Shown here piece after piece: positions 18,277 through 25,648 of a stretch of 64,000 nt of DNA. How positions within the stretch are numbered: the first letter of the stretch is position 1; each line of letters opens with the position of its first letter. Source of the stretch: Dactylosporangium sp. AC04546 (GTDB taxonomy: Bacteria > Actinomycetota > Actinomycetes > Mycobacteriales > Micromonosporaceae); assembly GCF_022095675.1 (NCBI RefSeq), contig NZ_JAHYSG010000037.1, forward strand, positions 1 to 64,000. The letters run 5' to 3'. The notes beneath the pieces are model-generated. The model was not told where the DNA came from, searched no databases, and worked only from the letters and a program-made list of their open reading frames with translations. The position numbers were made by a program, and so were the translations under genes.

Positions 18277-19163
18277 TAGATGATCCTGTCCTGCGCGTAC
18301 AGTCCCAGCTCACCGACCGCGACCGGGTCCTGTTGGGCTGGCTGTACGACCACGGCGTGCTGACCTCGTTCCAGATCGCCCACGCCCTGTTCAGCTCGCT
18401 GGACTTCTGCCAGCGCCGCCTGCGCACCCTGCACCGGCTGCGGCTGGTGGCCCGGTTCCGGCCGCAGCGCGCCGAGGGCGGCTCGTACCCGTACCACTAT
18501 GTCATCGACCAGCTCGGGGCCGAGGTCGTCGCCGCCGCCCACGACGAGCAGCCGCCGCGCCGCGACCACGCTCGCACCGAGCGGCGACGGTGGACCTCCA
18601 GCCGTACCCTGGCTCACCGACTCGGCGTCAACCAGCTCTTCACCGACCTTGCCGGCTACGCCCGCACCCACCCCGGCGCGAACCTGCGGCAGTGGCTATC
18701 CGAGGCGGCCTGTGCTCGCTCCGGGGCGTTCACGACGGCCGACGACCCAGCGTTGGTGCGCGCGTACCAGCCACGGGTCCGGCCGGACGGCTACGGCGTG
18801 TGGGCCGAGCACGGCGTCACCGTGCCCTTGTTCGTGGAGTACGACGCCGGCGGTGAGCAGCTGTCGGTCCTGGTCGACAAGCTGGCCGGCTACCGGGAGC
18901 TGTTCACCACCATCGGACGGGTGTGGCCGGTGCTGTTCTGGCTGCACTCCGCCGCTCGGGAACGCAACCTGCACCGCCTGTTCGCCGAGGTACCGCCGCC
19001 GGTACCGGTCGCCACCAGCGCCCGCGACTGGGCCGCGTCAGCCAGTCTGTGCCCCGCCGAGGCGGTGTGGGCGACCCCGCACGGCGACGGCCAGCGGCAC
19101 CGGCTCGTCGACCTCGCCGCCTACGCGGCCGACCTGCGACATCCGCGCGGCGAGGCGGCATGA
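18273..19163 (+). CDS. Replication-relaxation family protein of an integrative element
   Basis: A 296-aa protein matching the Replic_Relax family. A winged-helix-like N-terminus (LTDRDRVLLGWLYDHGVLTSFQIAHALF ... RRLRTLHRLRLVARF, positions ~10-60) precedes a relaxase-like region with VEYDAGGEQLSVLVDKLAGY. Such proteins are typical of actinomycete integrative and conjugative elements and are thought to start plasmid-type replication or transfer. The TTG start is supported by GGGAGGTGG 5 nt upstream. Confidence 0.8.
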   Translation: MIDDPVLRVQSQLTDRDRVLLGWLYDHGVLTSFQIAHALFSSLDFCQRRLRTLHRLRLVARFRPQRAEGGSYPYHYVIDQLGAEVVAAAHDEQPPRRDHARTERRRWTSSRTLAHRLGVNQLFTDLAGYARTHPGANLRQWLSEAACARSGAFTTADDPALVRAYQPRVRPDGYGVWAEHGVTVPLFVEYDAGGEQLSVLVDKLAGYRELFTTIGRVWPVLFWLHSAARERNLHRLFAEVPPPVPVATSARDWAASASLCPAEAVWATPHGDGQRHRLVDLAAYAADLRHPRGEAA

Positions 19164-19305
19164 GGCCCGGACGATACCTCGCCGACCGGCGTGACAGCAC
19201 CACCCCTGCACTGTCACGCCGCTGTCAGGGCCGGAGCTGTCCCGGTCGACAGCGCTGTGAGAGTCCCAACTTCCTTCGACATGACGCCATCGAAAGGCCA
19301 ACGAC

Positions 19306-20131
19306 ATGACCGCCGTGCATCGACCGACCAGATCACCAGCGGGCGGCGCCGCCGCCACCGTCCGAGCCGAGGAGGTGTCCCGCCACGACCACACCGCCGT
19401 CCGATCCGGACGGTCCGCAGCGGACCGGCCGGACTGAGAGCGCCGTCCAGATCCTCATCATGCTCGCCATCGGCGGCGCGGCCGGCGCGGCGAGCTTCAC
19501 CCACGTCCACAACGTCGCCGCCGCCCACGGGCAACCCGGCTGGCTCGCCTGGGCCGACGCGATCGTCCTGGAACTCATGTCCATCGCGTCCGGCCTCGAA
19601 CTGCGCCGCCGCAAACGCACGCACACCTCGACGACATTCCCGGCAACCGTCCTCGGCTGCGCTGTCACCCTCTCGCTCGCCGCGCAGGTCGTCGAGGCGG
19701 AACCCTCCCCGATCGGCTGGACCGCCGCGGCCGTACCGGCACTCGGCTTCCTCGTCATGGTCAAAGTCGCCCTCGGCTACACCGGACCAGCGAACCGGAC
19801 CGCGGTGGTCCGGTCCACATCGCCTTCGGTCAACGCACGGCGGCCGACCTCGGCGCCTGCCACCGCCCGGACCGTCCAACCGGCACCAGCGGACCGCCGA
19901 CCAGGCGGACGGTCCACCAACGTACGGCGGCTGCTTCCACCGGCGAAGCGCGCCCGCGACCAGCTCGCCGCCGAAGGACGGGCACTCACCCGCGGCGCAC
20001 TCGCCGAGACCCTGCGCGATGCCGGTCACACCGTCTCCAACACCCGAGCGTCCGAACTGCTCAAGCTCCTCAAAGCCGAAGTGCCTTCGGCTGTCACAGC
20101 CCTCGACCCCGCAGGAGACCCGCCATCATGA
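19306..20131 (+). pseudogene. DUF2637 membrane protein, probably frameshifted near 19430
   Basis: The intact part (ATG 19460 to 20131) has four membrane segments in the DUF2637 pattern (AASFTHVHNVAAAHGQPGWLAWADAIVLE..., shown in parts) and a soluble C-tail ending in a winged-helix-like motif (GALAETLRDAGHTVSNTRASELLKLL). A good ribosome site (GAAAGG) lies before ATG 19306, but that frame stops at 19437. Removing one C near 19429-19430 would join them (ADR-RTESAVQILIM). No start codon exists in the DUF2637 frame between 19310 and 19460. So either a one-base frameshift has truncated it or translation begins at 19460, losing ~45 residues. Its stop overlaps the next ATG. Confidence 0.65.
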
Positions 20132-20499
20132 GCACCCACCAGTCCCCGTTGGGAGCCGCCGACAGCGACGTCTGGACCTTCGAACGGATCCGCGCCCTCG
20201 GCGTCACCACCACCCTCACCACAGCCGCGTCAGTGCTGGGCATCAGCCGATCCCAGGCGTACCAGCTCGCCGCCGCCAACACCTTCCCCGTCCCGCTGAT
20301 CCGGGCCGGCACCCGCATCATCGTCCCGGTAGCCGGCCTGCTCCGCGTCCTCCTCGCCGACGACCCCGTACCGGTGCCCGCTGGCCAACGACTTGATCCC
20401 GGCACCAAGGCGAGCGTGGATGCAACGACCACACCACCAGCGGATTACGCCACACGACGCTGGCGCGCCCGCACCGATCACCCGGGAGACGATGAGTGA
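20128..20499 (+). CDS. Excisionase-like HTH protein
   Basis: 123 aa with a MerR/excisionase-type helix-turn-helix at residues ~30-70 (TTAASVLGISRSQAYQLAAANTFPVPLIRAG). It overlaps the DUF2637 gene by 4 nt upstream and the integrase start downstream, the usual xis-int order of pSAM2-like elements. The C-terminal third is a polar tail. Expected role: recombination directionality and int control. Confidence 0.8.
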   Translation: MSTHQSPLGAADSDVWTFERIRALGVTTTLTTAASVLGISRSQAYQLAAANTFPVPLIRAGTRIIVPVAGLLRVLLADDPVPVPAGQRLDPGTKASVDATTTPPADYATRRWRARTDHPGDDE

Positions 20500-21956
20500 A
20501 GGGAACCACCCTCAAACGCTGCGGCTGCCGCGACATCACGTCGGGCCGGCGACTGGGACAGTCCTGCCCCCAGCTTCGCCGGCCCGGCGGCGGCTGGTCC
20601 CGCAACCACGGCCAGTGGCACTGGCAGATCGAACTCCCCACCCGCGCCGACGGCACCCGCCGCCCACTGCGCCACGGCACCTACCCCTTCCAAGCCGACG
20701 CCGAAGCGGTCCTCGAGCGGATCCGCGCCGCGCTCGCCGTACCCGACCCCACCGACCAGCACGCCACGACCAAGACCGGCGACCTCATCGAAACCGCCGT
20801 CAAGACCGGCGCCCCGATCCCCACCCCCGACCAGATCCGCCGCGCCCTGCACCTCGACATCACCCCGACCGAACTACCCACCATCGCCGAGTACCTCACC
20901 GACTGGCTCGCCAGCCGCAAGAACATCAAGCAAGGCACCGCGCGCAACTACGAAGGCCACATCCGGATGTACCTGATCCCGTACCTCGGCCACCTGCGCA
21001 TCGACCGGCTCCGCCCCGGCCACATCGACGCCATGTACGACGCCATCGACGAGCGCAACGCCACCATCACGGCCTTGCGCGCCAGCCACGAGCAAGTGAA
21101 GGGTCAACGCATCGTCGGCCCGGCGACCCAGCACCGCATCCACGCCACGCTGCGCAAAGCCCTCAACGACGCGATCCGCCGCCACCGGCTCATCGACACC
21201 AACCCCGCCCTGATGGTCGAGCTACCCCCGGCCCGGGCACCCAAGCCCACCGTCTGGACCGACCAGCGCGTGAAGACCTGGCGCGACACCGGCAAGACCC
21301 CCAGCCCCGTCATGATCTGGAACCCCGAACAGACCGGCCTGTTCCTCGACCACACCCACGACGCCGACGACCGGCTCTACGCCCTCTACCACCTCGTCAT
21401 CTTCACCGGCCTCCGCCGCGGCGAAGCCTGCGGCCTGCACTGGGACGACGTCGACCTCGACGCCCGCACCCTCACCGTGCGGTGGCAGATCGTCCAGCAC
21501 GGCTGGGCCACCGCCATCGACACACCAAAGACCGCCGACAGCGAAGCCGCCGTCGCCCTCGACGCCGAAACCATCGCCGTCCTCCATACCCACCGCACCC
21601 GCCAGAACCGCGAACGCCTCGCCGCCGGCCCCACCTGGAACAAAACCGGGCTCGTCTTCACCACGCCGCTCGGCGGGCAGCTCCATCCCGCCGACGTCAC
21701 CGACCACTTCCACCACCTCGCCACCCAGGCCGGACTGCCACCCATCCGGCTCCACGACCTGCGGCACGGGGCGGCGACCATGGGTCTCGCCGCCGGCGTC
21801 CAGATGAAAGTCATCTCCAACCGGCTCCGACACTCCAGCCCACACTTCACCGCCAAGTTCTACGGCGACGTCCTCCCCGAACTCTCCCACGCCGCCGCCG
21901 AAGCCACCGCCGCCGTAGTACCCCGTAACCGCCGTCAAGGCGAGCGATCCGCATAA
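20496..21956 (+). CDS. Tyrosine integrase of an actinomycete integrative element
   Basis: A 486-aa site-specific recombinase. The N-terminal ~125 residues include a Cys-containing arm-binding region (GCRDITSGRRLGQSCPQL); then a core-binding SAM-like domain (YLTDWLASRKNIKQGTARNY) and a catalytic domain with Arg307 (TGLRRGE), His420-Arg423 (HDLRHG), a later His in LRHSS and the nucleophile Tyr456 (KFYGDV). The catalytic set is complete, so it could be active. GTG start inside the excisionase stop. Its attachment site is not visible directly adjacent. Confidence 0.93.
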   Translation: MKGTTLKRCGCRDITSGRRLGQSCPQLRRPGGGWSRNHGQWHWQIELPTRADGTRRPLRHGTYPFQADAEAVLERIRAALAVPDPTDQHATTKTGDLIETAVKTGAPIPTPDQIRRALHLDITPTELPTIAEYLTDWLASRKNIKQGTARNYEGHIRMYLIPYLGHLRIDRLRPGHIDAMYDAIDERNATITALRASHEQVKGQRIVGPATQHRIHATLRKALNDAIRRHRLIDTNPALMVELPPARAPKPTVWTDQRVKTWRDTGKTPSPVMIWNPEQTGLFLDHTHDADDRLYALYHLVIFTGLRRGEACGLHWDDVDLDARTLTVRWQIVQHGWATAIDTPKTADSEAAVALDAETIAVLHTHRTRQNRERLAAGPTWNKTGLVFTTPLGGQLHPADVTDHFHHLATQAGLPPIRLHDLRHGAATMGLAAGVQMKVISNRLRHSSPHFTAKFYGDVLPELSHAAAEATAAVVPRNRRQGERSA

Positions 21957-21963
21957 GAGTCCG

Positions 21964-22150
21964 GCCGGTGAGCGACACAGGTGAGGAGACCGACCGGTTG
22001 GAGCGTGAGATCGAGGCCGCGCTCGATCCGGGCCGGCTCGTGTCCGAACGGGGCTGCTTCACGTTCACCGGCGACCTCGAACAAGTCGAGGCGAAGGTCG
22101 CCCGACTCGTTGCCACCGATCGATCACGAGCCACGGCCGTGCCTACTGAG
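21964..22150 (+). pseudogene. Truncated 5' end of a conserved actinobacterial gene (repeat copy A)
   Basis: From GTG 21968 the frame reads MSDTGEETDRLEREIEAALD, followed by the LEQVEAKVARLVATD segment, the start of a larger conserved family (DUF6880-like by my recollection). Family resemblance ends around 22125-22150, where the convergent gene of the defence island begins (stop at 22160). So the 3' part is missing. A second, frameshifted copy of the same ~155 bp lies at 62848-63003. Confidence 0.65.
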
Positions 22151-22159
22151 GAGTCGAGG

Positions 22160-23473
22160 TTAGGCAGCGACCGCAGGGAACACTACGAGCGACCCGTCGT
22201 TGCTTCGTTCCATCTCAATCGCAACGTCAGCTTGGTGGATTCCCACGTTGAGGCCATCACCCAAGGCGCGAAGGCGATATGCGGCTTTGAGTAGGTCGTC
22301 GACCTCGTTCGGCGTGAACATGATGCTTCGGAAACCGCCGTAACGCTTCAACTCGAGCGTCGACAGTCGAAGTAGGACTGAGTTGATGCCTGATTCCAAC
22401 TCGTCGACGCGACGCTCGTCGTCGTGCAATGTTCCGATGAAGCTCTTAAACGGATTGTTCGTTCCCACCAGCTGAGCGTGTTCAACTGCTTGAAGCACGA
22501 GCACTCGGCGTTTGAGAGCAATGGCGAGTCGTGCAAGCTCCAAGTGTGCACGGAATGCTCCGCCATCCTCGTTGATACCGGGGAAGGAGTTCGTCAATGC
22601 ACCGACTTCAACCGGGCCGTCGGGCAGCGCAGCTAGCGCATCTTGCCATTTAATGAGCCGACGCTTGGCTCGTTCGATCGCCGTGCTGATCGCGTACGAC
22701 GAGGAATCCAGTCCTAACGATAGGCCGATTCTACCCTGGTCGAGGAGAATCGATGTCGCCTTGTCGATCGCGTCACGACAACCGTCTAACTCGCTGCGTT
22801 CCTTCTCGAGGTTGTCTTCGTGTAACTGCTCCAGGAGGTCGGTGATTCGCTCGATCGCTTTCTGGCGTTGGTGATCAGCATAGGCGCTGACGCCGACCGC
22901 GACGGCCATCAGCACAAGTGGCGCGGCCACTGTCAACGCTCCGGCGCTGGCCGCGGCCACACCGGCTGTGGTGGCCGAGCCGGTTGCAGCACCTGCAACA
23001 GCAGCCTTGCCAGCAACGGGCACAAACGTCGCGTGGGCTGCGATGCCGGTGGAGTTGACCAGCGCGCTGTGAATACCTCCCGCAGCTGCATTCGAAGCCA
23101 TGGGCTGGACAAGTCCTTTACCGAACTGTGCGGCGACCTTTGCCGGGACCACCATTCGGTAGAGCACGCCACCGGTAGCGGCGACGTTCAGCGTCGGAGG
23201 CGCTGACTTCGCTGTCTGAGCCACGAGTTGCGATAACTGCTGAGCGAGCGGACTGGCTGCGTGCAGCGGAATCCCGCCATTCCGATCGCGCTTGGCTGAC
23301 ACCGGATGCGCTTCCAGCGTGGCGATGGGGGAATCCGCAAGTGCTGCTAGGACTGTTCTCAGTTCTGCGAGTCGGGCCGGCGTCATGCCCACATCGCCTA
23401 GCACGTTCGGCACGCTCACGGCCTCCGTGGCGAGTGTCCATACTGGCACGGGTGCCTTGTTATCACTGGTCAC
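22160..23473 (-). CDS. Unknown protein with central membrane helix and coiled coil
   Basis: 437 aa from the GTG at 23473 (GGGGAGGGG upstream). About residues 150-200 are Ala/Gly-rich and end in a hydrophobic helix (VAAPLVLMAVAVGVSAYADH), followed by a long charged helical region (IERITDLLEQLHEDNLEKER, then RAKRRLIKWQDALAAL). N-terminal half looks soluble. Base composition is visibly lower in GC than its neighbours, a sign of transfer. I do not recognise the family; a membrane-anchored effector or sensor of the island is conceivable. It is the last gene on the minus strand before the integrase remnant. Confidence 0.75.
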   Translation of the reverse strand: MTSDNKAPVPVWTLATEAVSVPNVLGDVGMTPARLAELRTVLAALADSPIATLEAHPVSAKRDRNGGIPLHAASPLAQQLSQLVAQTAKSAPPTLNVAATGGVLYRMVVPAKVAAQFGKGLVQPMASNAAAGGIHSALVNSTGIAAHATFVPVAGKAAVAGAATGSATTAGVAAASAGALTVAAPLVLMAVAVGVSAYADHQRQKAIERITDLLEQLHEDNLEKERSELDGCRDAIDKATSILLDQGRIGLSLGLDSSSYAISTAIERAKRRLIKWQDALAALPDGPVEVGALTNSFPGINEDGGAFRAHLELARLAIALKRRVLVLQAVEHAQLVGTNNPFKSFIGTLHDDERRVDELESGINSVLLRLSTLELKRYGGFRSIMFTPNEVDDLLKAAYRLRALGDGLNVGIHQADVAIEMERSNDGSLVVFPAVAA

Positions 23474-23566
23474 GTCTTGTCCCCTCCCCAAACTGATCCA
23501 CCATAGGCGGTGGTAGCGACACCAACAACAACCTCGAGCCGCGAGCCGGAAGCCTCACCAGCTCGT

Positions 23567-24013
23567 TCAGGACCGGTTGACGACCTCGGTCGTCAGCTTC
23601 CGGTTCTTGATCTTCGCGTTGCAGGTCAACGACAGGGTGTTCGGCACCGAACCGACCAGCGCGGCGGTGGCCGCGTAGTGAACGGTGTAGTTCACCTGGT
23701 AGCCGTCGCTGGTCTTGACAGTCTCGTCCATGTCGATGCCGGAGACCGTGACGAGAATCTGCTTGTCGGACGACGCCCGCTCGACGCGGGTGCGGAACTC
23801 GCGCTCGACCGCGGTGCGGCATTCGCGTTGTGCGTCGTCCTGCGACGGGCTTGTCCGCAGCCACACGCCGTACGCCGCTGCGGCGATGACGGCCAGGAGG
23901 AGCACTACTGCAGCGGCGATGACTGCGATCAGCACGGTTGGCGAGCGGCGGTGTACCGGCTGCGGCGGGATCTGGTGCTGACCCGTGTTCGGTTCGCTGG
24001 TCGCGAAGGTCAT
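23567..24013 (-). CDS. Unknown single-pass membrane protein with extracytoplasmic domain
   Basis: 148 aa from the ATG at 24013 (GGAG 6 nt upstream). A Pro-rich cytosolic tail (~22 residues) precedes one membrane helix (LIAVIAAAVVLLLAVIAAAAYGVWL) and a ~95-residue extracytoplasmic part with two Cys (ECRTAV and SLTCNAKI) that may form a disulphide, of DUF4333-like type. The upstream region carries the 34-nt element at 24080-24113. Its role in the island is unknown. Confidence 0.72.
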   Translation of the reverse strand: MTFATSEPNTGQHQIPPQPVHRRSPTVLIAVIAAAVVLLLAVIAAAAYGVWLRTSPSQDDAQRECRTAVEREFRTRVERASSDKQILVTVSGIDMDETVKTSDGYQVNYTVHYAATAALVGSVPNTLSLTCNAKIKNRKLTTEVVNRS

Positions 24014-24079
24014 TGGGGGCTCCGGATGTTGTTGGGGATTGATCCGGATCATACTGCTGCGTCATCGAACGCGATAGAC

Positions 24080-24113
24080 GTTGACGCGGTTCACAGACGA
24101 AAGTCTGATTGAC
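24080..24113. repeat. 34-nt island repeat, copy 1
   Basis: Starts GTTGAC and ends ATTGAC with GTTCACAGACGA in the middle; 27 of 34 bases equal copy 2 at 45353-45386 in the same orientation and register. It lies between the end of the second kinase gene and the start of the minus-strand membrane protein. Each copy can be read as TTGAC(A/G)-N17-TCT(C/G)AT, so a promoter, an operator or a recombination site are all possible. Confidence 0.6.
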
Positions 24114-24180
24114 GGCGGCACAGTCCGCCGACGGCCCTCACCCTGAAGTCGGGTCGGCCAGCCCGCTGAGCGTCAGCCAG

Positions 24181-25647
24181 CTACGCTTCGAGCTCGTTCC
24201 GCGTCCCCTGAAGATCGCCGATTCCGGCTGTCAGCATGGCGATCTGGTGGCGCAGTCCGACAATCTGCGGCGCATCAGCCGATAGCACTCGCTGCTCATC
24301 GGTGAGCAGTGCACGCAATGCCAAAAGGGCGGCGGGCACGTCGCCCAGCTCGGCATGGCATACAGCCGCTTGCTGCCGGCAGTGCCAGACCAGTTCGCGG
24401 TCGGCGCTCGCCCATCCGGCGAGGTCGGCTGCGAGCTGAACGAACTCGGACAGTGCCTCGCGGTACGCACCCGCGAGCATGTGCAGGTTGGCCAGGTCGA
24501 GCCGCAAATCAAGGAGGCGTGCCTCGTTCGCGTCGGGCTCTTTGGCTGCGACCTGCAGCGCCGTCGCCAGCAGCTCTGCTGCCTGCGTGAAGCGCTCCGC
24601 CTCGGCGAGTGCCCGCACCCGGTCCTGGACGTCCTCCAGTTCCTCGATCGGCAGCGGCTCGTACACCCTGGGCTTTCCAAGCACCTCCATCATTGCCGGC
24701 ACTGGCGGCGTCGGGCGTGGCAGCGGACCGAACGGATAGCGATACGGCATGGTCGGGTCCACGGACTGCCCGCTGGGCAGGATGACCGCCGGGTCTTCGG
24801 CGAGCCCACTCGCCGCAGTGGCGAAGGGGACGAGGAGCTCGTACACCTGGGCCGCAGACTCCGGACGGTCCGCGGGGTCCTTGGCGAGCAGCCGCGTGAC
24901 CAGCTCGACGACGCCACCGGGTACGCCGCCCCGGTAGTCGGCGACCAGCGGAATCGGGTCGGTCAGGTGCCGGTGCAACATTTCGGCAGCGCTGTCGGCC
25001 GCATAGGGCGGCGACCCGGTCAGCAGCTCGTAGAGGACGCAGCCGAGCGCGTAGAGATCGGTGCGCGGTCCGACGGCCGTGCTCTGTGCCTGCTCCGGAG
25101 CGATGTAGGCGGGCGTGCCGAGGGGCTGGCCGCTGATGGTGAGTCGCGGCAGGTCCGCCCCGAGCAGGGCAGTCACGCCGAAGTCGAGTACCTTGACCGT
25201 GCCCGCCGGGGTGATCATCACGTTCTGCGGTTTGAGGTCGCGGTGCACCAGCGACGCGGCGTGCGCTGCGGCGAGCACCGAGCAGATCTGCGCCCCGATC
25301 GCGGCGGCCCAAGGTACAGAGAGCCGGTCGCGTTCGGCGATCAGGTCGGCGAGCACGAGTCCCGAGACGAGCTGCATGACGATGTAGATGTCCCCGTCGT
25401 GGAACCCGACATCGTGGACGGCAGGCACACCCGGGTGATCCAAGCGGGCGGTGGCCCGGGCTTCTCGCTTGAAGCGTTCGATCGCGGTCGCCCGCTCGCG
25501 GCCCGCCGCCTCGGGCTGCCGGAGAAACTTGATGGCCACCGGACGGTCGAGCTTATCGTCGTACCCGGCCCAGACCTCACCCATGCCACCGCGGCCGACC
25601 GGGTACGTCAATTCATACCGCTCGCCGATGCGTGTGCCCGCCTGCAC
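24181..25647 (-). CDS. Ser/Thr protein kinase with TPR-like C-terminus (kinase 2)
   Basis: 488 aa from the GTG at 25647, one base after the UvrD stop. A complete Hanks-type kinase domain occupies residues ~8-270: glycine loop VGRGGMGEVW, lysine in VAIKFL, catalytic HRDLKPQN, DFG, and APEQ. A Pro-rich linker follows, then a helical repeat region (~residues 330-485) resembling tetratricopeptides (AERFTQAAELLATAL, AGAYREALSEFVQLA). No membrane helix or PASTA sensor, so it is cytosolic. Last gene of the minus-strand defence arm, so it probably signals within that system, much as PglW does in Pgl. Confidence 0.9.
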   Translation of the reverse strand: MQAGTRIGERYELTYPVGRGGMGEVWAGYDDKLDRPVAIKFLRQPEAAGRERATAIERFKREARATARLDHPGVPAVHDVGFHDGDIYIVMQLVSGLVLADLIAERDRLSVPWAAAIGAQICSVLAAAHAASLVHRDLKPQNVMITPAGTVKVLDFGVTALLGADLPRLTISGQPLGTPAYIAPEQAQSTAVGPRTDLYALGCVLYELLTGSPPYAADSAAEMLHRHLTDPIPLVADYRGGVPGGVVELVTRLLAKDPADRPESAAQVYELLVPFATAASGLAEDPAVILPSGQSVDPTMPYRYPFGPLPRPTPPVPAMMEVLGKPRVYEPLPIEELEDVQDRVRALAEAERFTQAAELLATALQVAAKEPDANEARLLDLRLDLANLHMLAGAYREALSEFVQLAADLAGWASADRELVWHCRQQAAVCHAELGDVPAALLALRALLTDEQRVLSADAPQIVGLRHQIAMLTAGIGDLQGTRNELEA

Positions 25648-25648
25648 T

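Noticed and set aside
19191..20396. 401-aa plus frame overlapping DUF2637
   Set aside because: Arg/Pro/Ser-rich without domain; the overlapping frame has four membrane helices in a known family pattern.
21957..22160. Attachment site right after the integrase
   Set aside because: No copy of the tRNA-Lys 3' end was found there.
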